Part shown: positions 33,600 to 45,954 of the stretch, piece by piece
Layout: the number at the start of each line of letters is the position of its first letter
Position numbering within the stretch: the stretch's first letter is position 1
NCBI GenBank assembly: GCA_010356995.1
Contig: ML996700.1
Span: forward strand, 628,999-692,998
DNA: 64,000 nucleotides
Direction of reading: 5' to 3'
Source of the DNA: Trichodelitschia bisporula
Taxonomy: Eukaryota; Ascomycota; Dothideomycetes; Phaeotrichales; Phaeotrichaceae
Made by a program: the position numbers and the translations under genes
The notes under the pieces: model-generated
Database searches by the model: none
What the model saw: the letters and a program-made list of their open reading frames with translations, nothing else
Told to the model about the DNA's origin: nothing

Positions 33600-36500
33600 T
33601 CTCAACACACACCACGATCCCCCATTCTCCATACAGGTACTCAACTCCTACTCCCATTCGTGCTGCTTCCTTCCCCCCCAATCCCCACCCAGCCGACCCA
33701 CTGCTGAACTCCCAAAGATCCCCGTGGGTCTCTTTCACCGCCCTTTGCAGCATCCTTCGCCTCTTGTCTCGCCCTTCGGTGTGCCGTGCCGAATTTGCCG
33801 CCTCTGCCGCCTCCGTCGCAGTCGATTGTCGAAGCTATCGTGGCAAGGGCCCTTCAAGAGCATTCATGACGTTGGGAAAGTGTGCGGGAACGTTGGGTCT
33901 TAGCGGCTAGCTTCTCGTTGGCTTCCGCCCGGTCCATCTTTAGTGGCATCGATTGCGCAGCTAAACCCTCAGTCTCAAGTAAACCCCTCCCTTCTCTTGT
34001 CCTCCACTCGCCCATTCCCTCATCCCCTTCCCTGGCACCCCCAGCACTTCCCTATCCTTCTCTCAGGCTTTGTTTTGTTTGAGGATGTGCATGTAGAAGA
34101 GAGAAAGAGAAAAAGTCAAGGCCTGGAACTTAAGAGGGCACATCAACGGTCTTGCTCCTTCAAAACAAGCGCCCCTCGTGCTAGTCTACCCGTAGACTAA
34201 ACTCTTGCGGGCCTGGCTCCAAGCGTGAAGCTGCCTATCATCGCACTTCAATCACTGCAGACTGGCTCTCGGGAGCTAACTGACAGTGCCATTTGGCTGG
34301 CGCTGAGCTTGATCTGACCTCCCGCACTAATAGCACCCCCATCGTCATCTTTTACCTTGACAACCCCGCACCTTTTGCACATCAGCGCAGGTCGCTCTGC
34401 CACGTTGCTGTTCTCGTGTTGCACCGTATACGAGTATTCTACACACCACGGAGGAACGAGATAGAGGGAGAAAAAAAAACCGAGGCTTAACCTTCAACGG
34501 CTGCAGTAAGAAGGCAAGTTCTCGCCCAGTCGCTTCGAAGCATTATTTCTGTCATCCACTATCCAATGCATCTCGTGTGGTGATCCCACCGCAGGCTGCA
34601 CGAGTTCTCATCTCACCCCTCCCCTCCCCCCCTCCTCAATCTCCCGCGCATTCCCCTCTGGTCAGAATCATTTTAATTGTCGCCCTTGCTTACGTCTGCA
34701 CCAAAGCATCGAGAAGTTTAGAAGGGACTCTCATTGCTGCTGCGGGTAGCCCGTCCCACCCAGTTTTCATTTCGCACGGTCCTTGAGTTCGTCGAACCAT
34801 CGACGGGTTTGCATGAGGTGCTAGCCGCTAGCTTCGCGTCCGTCTCCTCCGCTTGCCTGCCGAGATCTGCGACGAAAAGGCCCGTCATCATTGCCGACGG
34901 AAGCAAGCACGTATCAGGTAACCTGATAATCCACCCCTAACCGACCGCTCGGCTCCTCGTGGAACAGCAGGTGGAAGCGTGTGTGTGGTGGAGAAGGCGC
35001 AAGGAGCAAGCCATTGATCGCCAGTCGATACTCCACCAGAGGCACTAGCCAGCAAACCCCCGCCGAAGCCGTTGTGGGCGCCGCTTCCGTTTTCCCGCTC
35101 TTCACTTCGGTTCGGCAACGCGGCGTACCCGCTGGGGGGGGAAGAGAGCTAGGACCACTGCCTTTTTCTCATCATCTGGACAAGGATTGCCGCGAGATTG
35201 TCCGATTCAAGGCGCAAATCCACGTCAGTCGACAACGCCCCTTGAAGCAGAAAGTGGAAACGAGGCCATTTGGGGGAATCCGTGGGGACACCCCTTCCTT
35301 TTCCTCGCTTGTTGCTCAGGGTCTTTCCGGGGTTCCGGTGTTGCTTGGGGGGAAAGAGCATCTTTGCGACTGATAAAAAAAAGCTTCAAGAGTGTGAAAA
35401 AAGAGAAAAGGTCAGCCCAAATCCATCGACAAGGCAGACAGACTGGCAGCTGGCACGCGCACCTTTGTCATCCCTCCATAACCATCTAACCCCCCTCCCT
35501 CCATCCCTCACATCCCCCGCCAGCATTTGTCCACAACAAAAGAACAATTCGCACGTCTCTCTCTCTTGCAGTGCTGCAAATTACACCTCTTGCATGAGAG
35601 GGCAAGGGGGGCGGTGGAGTATTCGGTCCTTCTTCGCACCCTTGACAGCTCGAATTCGCCCGAGGACGAAGGTCATTGGACAGTACGGGGCTCCGCCACT
35701 CTTTCTATCGTCTGTGCTGGACCCGCCTATCCATTTTGTTTGTTGCCTGCCAGGCCTGCCACCCACGCAGTCGCGTTCCCCCTCCACTTCGCATCGTGCC
35801 CGCCCGGGGTTGAGTACCGGTGTTCGTCCTTCGTCGTCGTTGGTCAGCGCTCCCGCCGCAGTGCCCGTGCACCCGCCTCCCACACCACGGTGACCACCAA
35901 ACAGTACACCACCCCCACCAAAAGTGACCCGCCCTCATCTCGTCCGCCTTCGGAGGAACTCAATCAGCGAACTGCAGGATAGCATCTATCCTCTCCCACC
36001 ATTACAAGTCGTCGTGGGCAACCGAATATCTTGTCATTACCTTTTCTTCCGCCTTCAACTTATCAATTCTCTCTTCCCACTTTTGCTTGGGACACCTGCG
36101 CAACACTCTCATCGAAGCCTTCTCCGTCATCTCATCGCGGCGGCTTCAGACTCGGCGGCTTCACAATCGCGAAGTTGCTTCGGGTTGTGCACTAACGCCA
36201 AAGGCGCCGCGCGCCTCTCGTCGATAGTGGTGCCAATCCTGGCACTCCCGCCTCAGTCCCGTGCCACGACCACTGGGCCTTCATCCATACAACTGTCGTC
36301 GTAAGCACTTCCGCCACAGCGCGGCAGCTTTGACAGTAAAGGCGCGCCCAAGTAAAAGCTTCTGAGCGTCAAGGCGCTAGCATCGACTGTCAAGGGAGCA
36401 TCAGTTTCAGTTGGCAAGAGTGTTGTCACAGTGCCAATCCAGAATCAGGCACCGTAGACTCCCCTTTTGAGGACTCCCGAAAATCCCCTTCCCGGCTCTC

Positions 36501-38455
36501 TTTTTACGCACATCAGCGCGAGCGTGCGTGTCTCCTGGGATCATCGTCTCTCTGGTCAATCTGTTCAGGAGGAAGGAGGCTGTCGCTAGCCGTGCCTGAT
36601 CACTCGACTTTGTACTTTTGTTGTGCTCGTTGCTTGGTTGCAAGCGTGCAACCCCCGCCTGCCTTGAGTTCCCGTCGTCGCGCAAACTTCCCCGCTAAGT
36701 ACCGCGGGGCGCCAACATATCCTAGGAGTAGTGGGGAAGGGTCTGGCAACTTTAGTTCACCTACGAGCTAGCTTGGCTCTACGGGGAGGCTGAAGAGTGC
36801 CCCAGGGAAGCCAGTGTGCCAAGAAGTTGTTCCTGAAAGACCATCTCCGACAAACGGTGGTGGATCTGGGTCTTCGGCGAGATATCGAGACGTGGGATCT
36901 TGAGGGGGTGGATTTATACACCCTTGCGGTTCGTCCCGGGAAGAGGAGCGAAAGCCAGTTGAATTTGGTTGGATTGTGGCCCACCGAAGAAGGACCGCGA
37001 AGAGTCGCTGACCGTCCGCACCCGACGCTGCCGAAAGCTTGGGTCGCCGCGCACATCCACCACAGTAACCGGCTTCTGCATCTTCCATCATTGTCGCAAG
37101 ATCAGCCCTTCATCTGCTGGGGGGGGGGTTTTGTGGATTCGTAGGCGGCTGTTCTCGGTGAAATTTCGAAGAGGGTTGTGCGGCCAAGTAAAGGGCGAAG
37201 TCGAGTCACGACAGCGCTGCTTCTGCGCTGTGAACCGAGAGTTGCGCAATTGTCAGGAAAGAGGAGGATTTGAGAGTAACGACCAGACCACAGTTTACAA
37301 GCGGACAACGCAATCGAAAGAGAGAGAAGAACGAAAACGTGGAAGTGGCCTCGGGGTTTACGGCGTCTGTCGACATCGTCAAAGTTTGCCCGAGAGAGAC
37401 GTTGCGTGTGTGTGTGTGCTTGTGTGTGTGTGTGTTTTGTTATCTTGCAGAAGGCAAATCTGCCCAGCAGGTTACGAGTACGTCGGCAGCCTCGCAAAGG
37501 ATATTCAAAGCAATTCGAGGCGTTGGTCACCACTTACGGTATCTCCCCTTCCCAACCAAAAGTTTCTACCACGGTTTCTCTACCGAGTAACTACCTTTCT
37601 GCCACGAAGACCACCAGGGCCAACTGGATTCGCCAGCGAGTCATTCCACACAAAAAAACACACACAAAAAACGGCAAACCAAGAAAGTTCACAGGGCTTC
37701 GTCCGGCTGTTCTTGTACCGTACCCATTATCTGCGCAGCCACCATCACCTTATCCACGTACAGTACCCACCACCACCACCAACACCACCACCACCGCCAG
37801 CAACCACAACCCTCAAGCAATTTGCTCTCAACCCTGGTTACTGCGAAAACGTTGTGGTGGGCCCACACAATCAAGTACACTAGAGGCCAATATTCACCAA
37901 CCTCCGTTGCCACTAGCCTGCTCCCCAGATCATTCGTCTCCAAATTTTCAGTTGCCATCAAGGGCCCCGACAACCAATTACAGCGCTATTGCCCCTGCTC
38001 CCAGTCTACTGCCGAACGCCGGCCCACGCTCAATCCTCGTCAGAGCGAAGCCTGTCTGCAAGTCTGTAGGGACACTGCGAGAACAAGAAGTTAGTACCGC
38101 TCATCACTCCGCACTTCACGAACATCTCTTCCCATCTGCACCATACTCTGGTCCACGGGGTCCATACCAATTATCACTTTCCAAACGCACGTCACCACGC
38201 TCGATATCTCCTCCAGATCCGCATCTGAATCCCAAGCTCAAAGGACCCATTCGGGAGTCGGAGTGGCGGCTAAACCAAGACGACTCGTCTGCCCCACGTC
38301 TGCACACACGAATTTGGGAAGTTCTGAAGTAAACATTTAGCTTAAGTATCTGGGTTCCCGCCACCAAGCCCGACACCACCCCACTACGATCAACTACTAC
38401 GAACTTGTCCTTAGCTTGTGCGTCGAAGTCATCGCTTGCACCCGGCGGTAACCTT
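33600..38455 (+). promoter_or_regulatory. Long pyrimidine-rich upstream/leader region of the Con7-like gene
   Basis: About 4.8 kb with repeated CT-rich tracts (for example around 33.65, 34.0, 34.62, 35.48 and 36.05 kb), CTTGCAG-type acceptor look-alikes and many small upstream ORFs. It leads directly into the Con7-like start codon. A long, possibly spliced 5' leader is likely for this kind of developmental regulator, but its start cannot be fixed from sequence. Confidence 0.4.
37404..37439 (+). repeat. GT microsatellite
   Basis: An interrupted (GT)n tract of about 34 nt in the leader region. A (CAC)n tract follows at about 37757-37800. Confidence 0.85.
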
Positions 38456-40173
38456 ATGCCTGCGTCAAAATACGCGCCTCTCAACCCCGCGCACTTGGCC
38501 AACACCAACCCTAGCACCACCCGTTCCATGCATCAAAACGGTCACCAGCCGCCCATGGATAACAGACAGACGGAATATCCGCCCCCAGGTTTGACTTCAC
38601 CTTATCCACCATTCCCCGATCAGCAGTCTGAAGGCCATTCTACAGATCCGGCGTCTGCGCAGTACCCGCAGGCGCAAGACTCGCGCGCCCCGGCGAATTT
38701 CTCCTCCTCTGCCACGCCCACGTCCGAGTACGGGATGCCTCCTTCGTCAGCTCGCTCAGGTTCCTTCAACGACTATATGCGTCCCTACGCATCGCCTGCT
38801 GGGCCCGGAGCGCCTGGAGGTCCTATGCCTCAATCAAATAGTCCGTCTCTGCCTTTGCGGCCTGATGGTCAAGCAAACAACCATGAAACACATAACATGA
38901 AGTCTGACACCGAAGTTCCCATAGACCCTTCAATCGCCTCCGCGAGTCCGACATACACGGCGCCCCACGTTTACCCCCCGTACCAAAATCCTCACGAAAT
39001 GCAACAGCACTACGGCCCGCCTCCGCATCCTGTAGTGTACAGTCGTCCTGAGTGGGCACCTGGCAGCTTCCAGTCGCCGCATATGCAACAACATTATCAC
39101 CCGGCTACGACTGGCCCTCCTACGCCGAGCATGGTTTCTCCGGGCCACCGGCCGCCGGTGAGTGTATGAGAAACCTACAAACGATCTGTCGCCTTTTTGC
39201 GCCTCTAACATGGATACTCTAAGCAGAATAGTCACCCTCTCTCGACCGTTTACTCGTTCGTTCCCATTCCCGGCACAACGCAACATAAGCGGCCCCGTCG
39301 CCGGTACGAAGAAATTGAGCGCATGTACAAGTGCGGCTTCAATGGCTGCGAGAAAGCTTACGGTACTCTCAATCACCTGAACGCGCATGTTACGATGCAG
39401 TCCCATGGCGCAAAGCGGACCCCCGAAGGTGAGTCAGCCATATACGTTTCCCTGCGCGTGCGCACGTGTAGCACTTGTTAGATCGTTTTCGGCCGACGAG
39501 CCGACCAGTCCTCCCGCCGCTTGTCTTGGACCAGCCGAAGCCCATCACCTGTTTTTTGTTCCTGAGCGTTCTTGAACTTAGCCGCGCTGGGTGGAACGGG
39601 AGCTAGTTCAGCGTGTTCCCCCACAAACGTGGCGGTAGCCCACTTGCACAAGAGCTTGTATACTAACTTCATGCTTGCTAGAATTCAAGGAGATTCGGAA
39701 GGAGTGGAAGGCTAAGAAGAAGGAGGAGGAGGCACTCCGGAAGGCTGAGGAGGAGCGGCTGCGCCAGCAGGGCGAAGCACGTGGCGCGACGGACTCATCT
39801 GATGGCCCTGCTCAAGGCTATGGACAGATGCGCTCAACGCTTGGTCCGCCGCCTTCGATGGGTGGCCCGCAATTACCCCCAATCACCTCTGCGTACGGTC
39901 CAAGTGGTCAGTCCTACACGGCGGGCACGAGTGCTCAGACGCAACAACAGTACGCGACGACGGCTTCAATGGACGGCATGGGACAGTATGCGCCTACTTC
40001 CAACCATGTCTCCGGGAATGGCGGTAACAGTTACAGTAGCTATCCCCCGCCCGCCTACGGACAAGGTGGCAACGTCTACCAGCCTCCTCCTCCCCGTAAG
40101 GCTCCCTTTCCTTGATGATAGATGTGGTTAACACGATGCAGAGGATGAGAAATACAACAATTACCAGCAGTAG
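38456..40173 (+). CDS. Con7-like C2H2 zinc-finger transcription regulator
   Basis: Four exons, 38456-39157, 39227-39428, 39682-40095 and 40142-40173, give 449 residues. Introns are 69, 253 and 46 nt. The N-terminal half is Pro/Ser/Gln/Tyr-rich. A basic block KRPRRRYEEIERMY leads into one C2H2 finger with C270, C275, H288 and H294 in a strongly conserved context (KCGFNGCEKAYGTLNHLNAH). A charged helix then follows (EFKEIRKEWKAKKKEEE), and a Gly/Gln/Tyr-rich tail ends DEKYNNYQQ. The block matches the Con7 family, which controls cell-wall and morphogenesis genes and infection structures in Magnaporthe and Fusarium. Other Con7-like C2H2 proteins cannot be excluded. The last exon encodes only ten residues plus stop. 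The start at 38456 is the first ATG of the open frame, and an upstream coding exon cannot be ruled out. Confidence 0.88.
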
Positions 40174-43100
40174 ATGTGGTCTAGACGTGTTTGTCAACCC
40201 ATTTCGCTGTTTGCTCGTTGGCTACGGATGCAAGACCTCGCAATTGGAGTATACCCCTGATACTCGGACTTTAGTGAAAACTCACCGAAATTTATCAGTG
40301 TCGGGGTGGGTGGCACTTTAACTTTGCGCGTTAGGTTCAATTGCATTGTTGTGGCACAGAAGGGTTGCTCTTTTTTCGTCCCTTGGCTGTGTACCATGTC
40401 CTTTTGTCTATCGCCTTGCTTGTTTGTGCTCTCCTCGCGCTACGCTTTCCTTGTTCTTGCATTTTCAGCGGATAGGGGTGCCGGTAATCGGCTGGGTCCA
40501 AGGTGTTTGGGGACTGGGGGTTGGGGGGGCGGATCGGTGAAAACGAAAGGGGATTCTACGATTCCACGACCGTATTCATACGTGTCTACGGCCTACATAA
40601 TTTGGGATTTTGGGGTAGACTGGAAGGGTTGGGGAAAGGAGGGGAATTCAGCGAACAAGTTGTCAGAGGCCTGTTTTCTTCTCGGGACTTTTCCCGCAAG
40701 TTGCAATGAACCATTCTTGTTCGCGATGTTGTATTGGCTTGGGTCCCGAGATAACCAAACAAGGGAGGTCAATGGTCAGGTTGTACTCTTTTTTCTCATT
40801 CTTTTGAACGCGGAACTGCTCGCTTTTCTTTCATCTTCTCCCTTTGTCCCGATGCTTCACGTTGACGATTCGGGTGGCTAGGCAACGCTGTGGTTACAAC
40901 AGCTCACCGGCCCTCAATCCTCGTCGCTTGTACAATAACTAAAATCCGCTACGGGAGAAAATCGAGATTCGAGAATGAAAGCGATGGAACGCCCAACGCA
41001 AAGAACTGCCGCCTGTGTCCGACATCCTCTTGTCCCTCCCTCCCAATCGCCCTTCCCTTGTGTGTCCGCTCGTCCCTCCGTCTCTCACCTCACACAGCCA
41101 GCCCCTCCACCGGTGTCCAAGTCATGGATCTGGGTTCTTGAATGCACCACCGAGCTTCTCCGTCCCTTCGCACCCGTACGACCGCGACGTGGCGCCGGTG
41201 TCGCCCTGTGAAGCCCACATGACACCGCGGCCTCCGCTTCGGAGAGCAACTGGTGCCGGCGCCGTGAGTTTCGCGCGGTATAGACTAGGATCACTATGGC
41301 TGTGTGTGCCCTGCGCATGGGATTCTCGCCATCGCGGGGGCACTCATGCGTGCTACGGCATACTCGCCCGGTGTATACGGCGTTCTGTCCGATGTGTGGC
41401 GTGAGAGCGCGATGGGCGCCGGACGGGGTTGCCTAGTCATAGAGCCGGTGCTATGGCCCTGGCGATCGCGATTCTAGTAAGGACAGGGCGATGAGTCCGG
41501 CGATGGGGCCCACGATCTGGCGCGGGGATCGTGGTGCAGTTGACTAACCTTAGTTCTATGATGTAGTGAGAGACGGCGCGATCCCCGGCGTGGATTCTCC
41601 GCGCCGGTGCCGGCGCTGCTTCTAGAGGGACGCGTAGGGCTGGGACTAAGGGAGCTAAAGGGCTGGTGCGCGGACGGGCCACTTCAGGCATCGCGTGGCA
41701 TGTACGGATGTATACGGTACGTACGTAGTATATCTCCTTGCGCTCGTCCGTCATGGCTATCGCGGTATTCCGCATCGTCGTCCCTATCATCACTCCCACT
41801 CCCTACTGCACCGAACAGCCGTACCCCCCCCCCGCACAACGGAACTTGAAACACGGCCCTCACACCGGGGCCACCGCGGAGACAAGAACGCGAGGCCGGC
41901 AATAAGGTACGCGGCTTTTGGGCCGGAGCGCGCGTACCGCCCGGGCATGACCTCGTGCCACGGCGGGCTGCGCACTGCATGGGAAATGAGCGGACTGGAG
42001 AGGGGATTCTGGACCGAAGGCGTACTGCTGCCCCGCGGTGGTAAAGCGGGACGGCGCTTTTGAGTAGGGCCGCGGAGGCGTTGAGGGCGCGTTTTGAGGC
42101 GGGGTGGGGTGGTTCGGCTCGGGGGATGTGGTGCCGATGCGAAATACGGGACTCGGATCTGCCGAAGAGCAATACGGCGTGGTAACACCCCGAGGTTCAA
42201 TCGTAAGAATTGCTATTGCTATCACTTCTCCCTCCAAATCGCCATCGCAGTATCACAGTGTTAACACACCCCAGACACCCTCCCCACACACCCCCGCCGC
42301 GCCCACCCTGCAGCTCCCTCACACAGGCAGCCGGCGCCACAGCCCGTTTGACGGGTTGGTTACACAGCATGAAAGCGGGCGCGCGCCGTGCGGGCGCGGA
42401 CGGACTGAGGGTTCGCGGGGCCCGGGCGTTTTTTTTGTGAGACGTGGGCGTTGTGGGCGGCCAATCAGGGCGAGGGCATTCGCTGCCTTGGGGGGAGGGG
42501 GATTTAGCAAGAGGGGAGAGGGGGGTACTGTGTACGCAACTTAAGTTGCTTACACAGTGCGGTGGGCGGGTACGGCGGCCGTGGGGCCTTGGCCTACTAT
42601 GGGTACAGTGTACTTTGCTGGGCTTTGCTGGGGTGGGGAGCTGGAAGGGGCACGAGGGGTGTGTGAGGGAGGGGGATGCATGCGGTGCCCGCAAGCTGCA
42701 GATGGAGATGGAGATCTGGAGGTCGGTTGGGCGAGGGAGGGGTAAGGGGAGGGCGGGGGCGGTAGGGCAAGGCAGCCTGACCGAGCGCTGAGTGGCCCCC
42801 CCGCGTCGCCTGCAGCGCGTGGGGCGCGGGGGCGCCGGGCTCCGGGCGATCAAGCCCTATCAGCGAGTGGGAATATGGCCGTGAGGGCTGGGAATAGGGC
42901 CGCGGGGTGATATGGCTATTTCGCATTGCTCAGGAGGGAGAAGGGTTGGTTAAGCGGGTTGCGCTGCAGATACGGTGCTGTCGGCGAGGCCGGCGTGGCG
43001 GCGTGGTTGGGCGTGCGGCGTGAAGGAGGAGCGTGGGAAAGAGGAGGAGCGGAGTACCGGCCTGCCTGTGAGGCCGGGCTGCGTCTGCGGCGAGGCGGGG

Positions 43101-45900
43101 TCGTTGTCCATGCGGTGTGCCTGGTGGTTCGGGATGCCGAATGGGAAGGGGATCGGGAGGGGCCACGAGCGCCGTTGGGGGGGGACGGAGATCGGGTGGG
43201 TGCAGGCGAGGGGGTGATGGGAGGTTTAGGATGCGATGCTCGTGTGTCGGCGTCTGTGTGTCGAGGAACGCGAGTGTGGAAGGCGGAATTAGGCAGTGGG
43301 CCTAACAGCGGTCCGGTCCGGTGAAGGGGGTGGGGCAATTTTCTCCTGGACTCCTTCTGAATCCTTCGACTAGGGAGGATACGGCGAGGGGACCGGCTGG
43401 CAGGGACGCGCTACGTGATTTCACGGGGATGGTGGCGTGGTGAGATTTTGAGCCAAAGGGAAAGTAGGTACGAGCGGATAGGGAGGGACCTCCCTGCCGG
43501 GGTGTGTCTGGTGCTGATGTTGCATTTCAGTTGAGGGTTACGCGAGCGGGCGTTGCTGGCTCCTTCGTCCATTCCTTTCCTCTTGGTGCCGTGGTCCATT
43601 GCCTGCTTCCTGCAGGCCTGCTGGAGGTCACTGGGCTTTGTTCGGTGCTTTCCGAGTGGGAGAGAGCGCTTGCTGCAATGCTGCAGTGCTGTGTTTGTCG
43701 GAGGAAGGTGCCGAGTGCTTGGAACGGTTCAAACTGCTTGTTTGGCAATTGTTGCGACCTCATACTGACCTGTGCTCCTTCGGCGATAGGGCCTAGCGTT
43801 CAGTGGCGCTGCGGGCTGCTGTACCGGCATTGTAATCTCACCCGAACAAGCGAACGAGCCTTGGACCTTCTGACGGCTCACCTATCTTCGGTTTCGGGAA
43901 GCGGATGGGTGCAGCGCAGAGTGGTGGATCATGACGTTCCGTCGGCTGATGCTTCGTGCTGCCGCTGTCAATCCCGTCATCCCTCAATCTCCGGGAGTGA
44001 GTGGTTGATTTGGGAATTCGTCTCCGGCAGGCCCACACGCGAGCCGACCTGAGACAGCGATAGTATGCGATGTTTACGGTTTACGCTTGTTTGTCTCGCA
44101 CTCCATCGATCTGTGGATCCCGTTGGGGAAGGAGGTTACGCCGGATGTTTAACCCTCGCTCCTCGTGTCATACCGCCGACGGTCGCACGAGAAGAGGGGA
44201 ACTTGCATGAACTACAGTTCGTCTGGCCCCGTGGTGTGGGGAGGGCAATCTTGTCCTTTCGCCCTTTCCCCATCCAATTGCATGCCGCCCTTCAAATTGG
44301 AATAGTTGGCACAGGACTTGCTGCCCAAGTGCCACGATCCAATCCCGAGCTACTGGAGCGAAGCAACTCAGCACAACACCAATTGCGCTCGCAAATCAAG
44401 CGCAATCTTGACTCTGGTCGCAGAAAATACTACGGAGGCACCGCGGCCCCGCAGCTGAGACCTCAGCCCAGCGCTGGTGAACCAGCCCAGCCCGCGCGTT
44501 CCTGCGCCGCAGCGCGCGACGGGCGACCAGGCCGCTGTAGGCTTGATTTTTCCCAAGGATCGCTGCCCCTCCCGATCAACTGGCGGGCGACGGGCGACTC
44601 CTCCGTCACTGGCGGACAGTGCGTCTGCGTGTGGTGGAATCAGGACGCATGTCTTCACAGCAACAGCAATCCAGTCCAGTACGAGAGATTCGGATGTGGA
44701 AGGTGAAGGTGAAAGCATGCAGCTCGTCGCTGTCTCCGGCAACGGGAGGCTACTGCTCCCAGCGTGGTGCTGATGCTGGCCCTAGGCCGGACTAGTCTGA
44801 GGATCCGCCCGAGTGCGGGATCGGGCGCCGGGTGCTAGAATGGTGAGACATGGGATAGATAGTGGGAGGCGTTGTCGGGGGAGACGTCGGTACGTACCTA
44901 CCGTACGGTAGCAAGCTAACTAGCAGCTGGCGTCGGCGACATCCGATCCCGCGGGCTATCCGCAAGCGTGGTGCGCACGCCGAGCGGGAAGCGGGCCGGG
45001 CCATGGAGACGGTCTCGCACGCGGTTACTAGCCGCCCGGCCAACTATGGTCGGCGCGTGCAGAAAGTTTGGAACGGGTCCTGTGGGGTTAAGGTTAGGAG
45101 TGGAGCTGGAACGTGGAAAGTGAGGTTCGCGCTGTGGAGTGCGGTCCACCTTCTAGACTGCGCCGGCGCATTGTTCGTCGCTGATCTAGCGGGTAAGGCT
45201 GAGGGGCCTGGTGGGGTAGGAACCTTCTAGCGCTGTTCTGACGTTCTTTGCTCGCGCACGCTATCACGGCACTAGATCGGGTGCCGGCGAGCGGCTAGGC
45301 GTGTGCGCGAAGGCATGGCTGCGACGCAAGATGCGCCTAGTTTCTAGTTCTAGTCCTAGGACGCTGTGCACCAAGGGCTTGGGCCGCTCGTCCTAGTTCT
45401 AGTTCTAGTGTCCGACATCCGGGCCGAAGCAGTGTACGATGCCGCACTCGTGAATGGCGTGAAAGGATGCCATTGCCGACCGAGTATGTCGGCTCTAAAG
45501 GTGAGTTGCTCCGTTCTACATGTCGCCACACCGAGCTTGCTATTGGACGAGCTGCCTCCTACGTCGAGCTCAGCTGGCAATCTATCAGAAGCGAGTCAAC
45601 AATGTTGCTACGTACTAGTTCTAGCTGTTTTTATGCCCGGTCTGCCCGTTCTCCTCCCTCGCAGCTAAGAGGATACTTATGCCCAGTAGGAGGGGCGCCA
45701 CGACTTTTTGCGCCAGTCCTTTAGTTCCAATTCTAGGCCAGCGAAATGCCTGCTGGAACATAAAACAGCACGTATGGATGTGCGGGAAGGCCCTTACACC
45801 AACACCATTAGCAATAGTCTACAGCACAGCATCAAGTAACTCCATCATGCCCACCTCCTACGCCTCCTACACCGGAATCACACGTCAGTCAGACTGATCG
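40174..45900. other. 5.7-kb intergenic interval, GC-rich
   Basis: No supported gene. The first kb is the likely 3' UTR of the Con7-like gene. From about 41.4 to 45.3 kb the DNA is GC-rich with many overlapping chance ORFs on both strands. Short CTAGTTCTAGT repeats occur around 45.34-45.41 kb, and palindromic TACCGTACGGTA at 44899-44910. Confidence 0.5.
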
Positions 45901-45954
45901 CTTTAAGACTCGGGCGGATCGCTTTCAGACTGACTCCAGAGTGCCCTTGGTGGT

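Larger units (their letters stand above)
26789..38455. other. 11.7-kb gene-poor interval
   Basis: There is no gene I can assign with confidence. Contents that can be named are the DBP2 3' flank, a possible proline-rich ORF pair (27431-28186, minus), a two-unit 124-bp repeat (29626-29873), a tRNA-like segment (about 29990-30055) and a pyrimidine-rich tract from about 33.6 kb onward. Many ORFs of 60-300 codons occur on both strands but overlap each other and show no domain, so they are treated as chance. Confidence 0.5.

Noticed and set aside
37406-38332. 308-codon plus-strand ORF upstream of the Con7-like gene
   Set aside because: It begins inside a GT microsatellite, is Pro/Ser/Thr-rich with no domain, and overlaps other ORFs of similar length (36969-37883). 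It is better explained as leader sequence with chance ORFs.
41684-43338. Many overlapping ORFs of 100-218 codons on both strands
   Set aside because: The DNA is GC-rich, so stops are rare in all frames. The products are Pro/Arg/Gly-rich and mutually overlapping with no motif.
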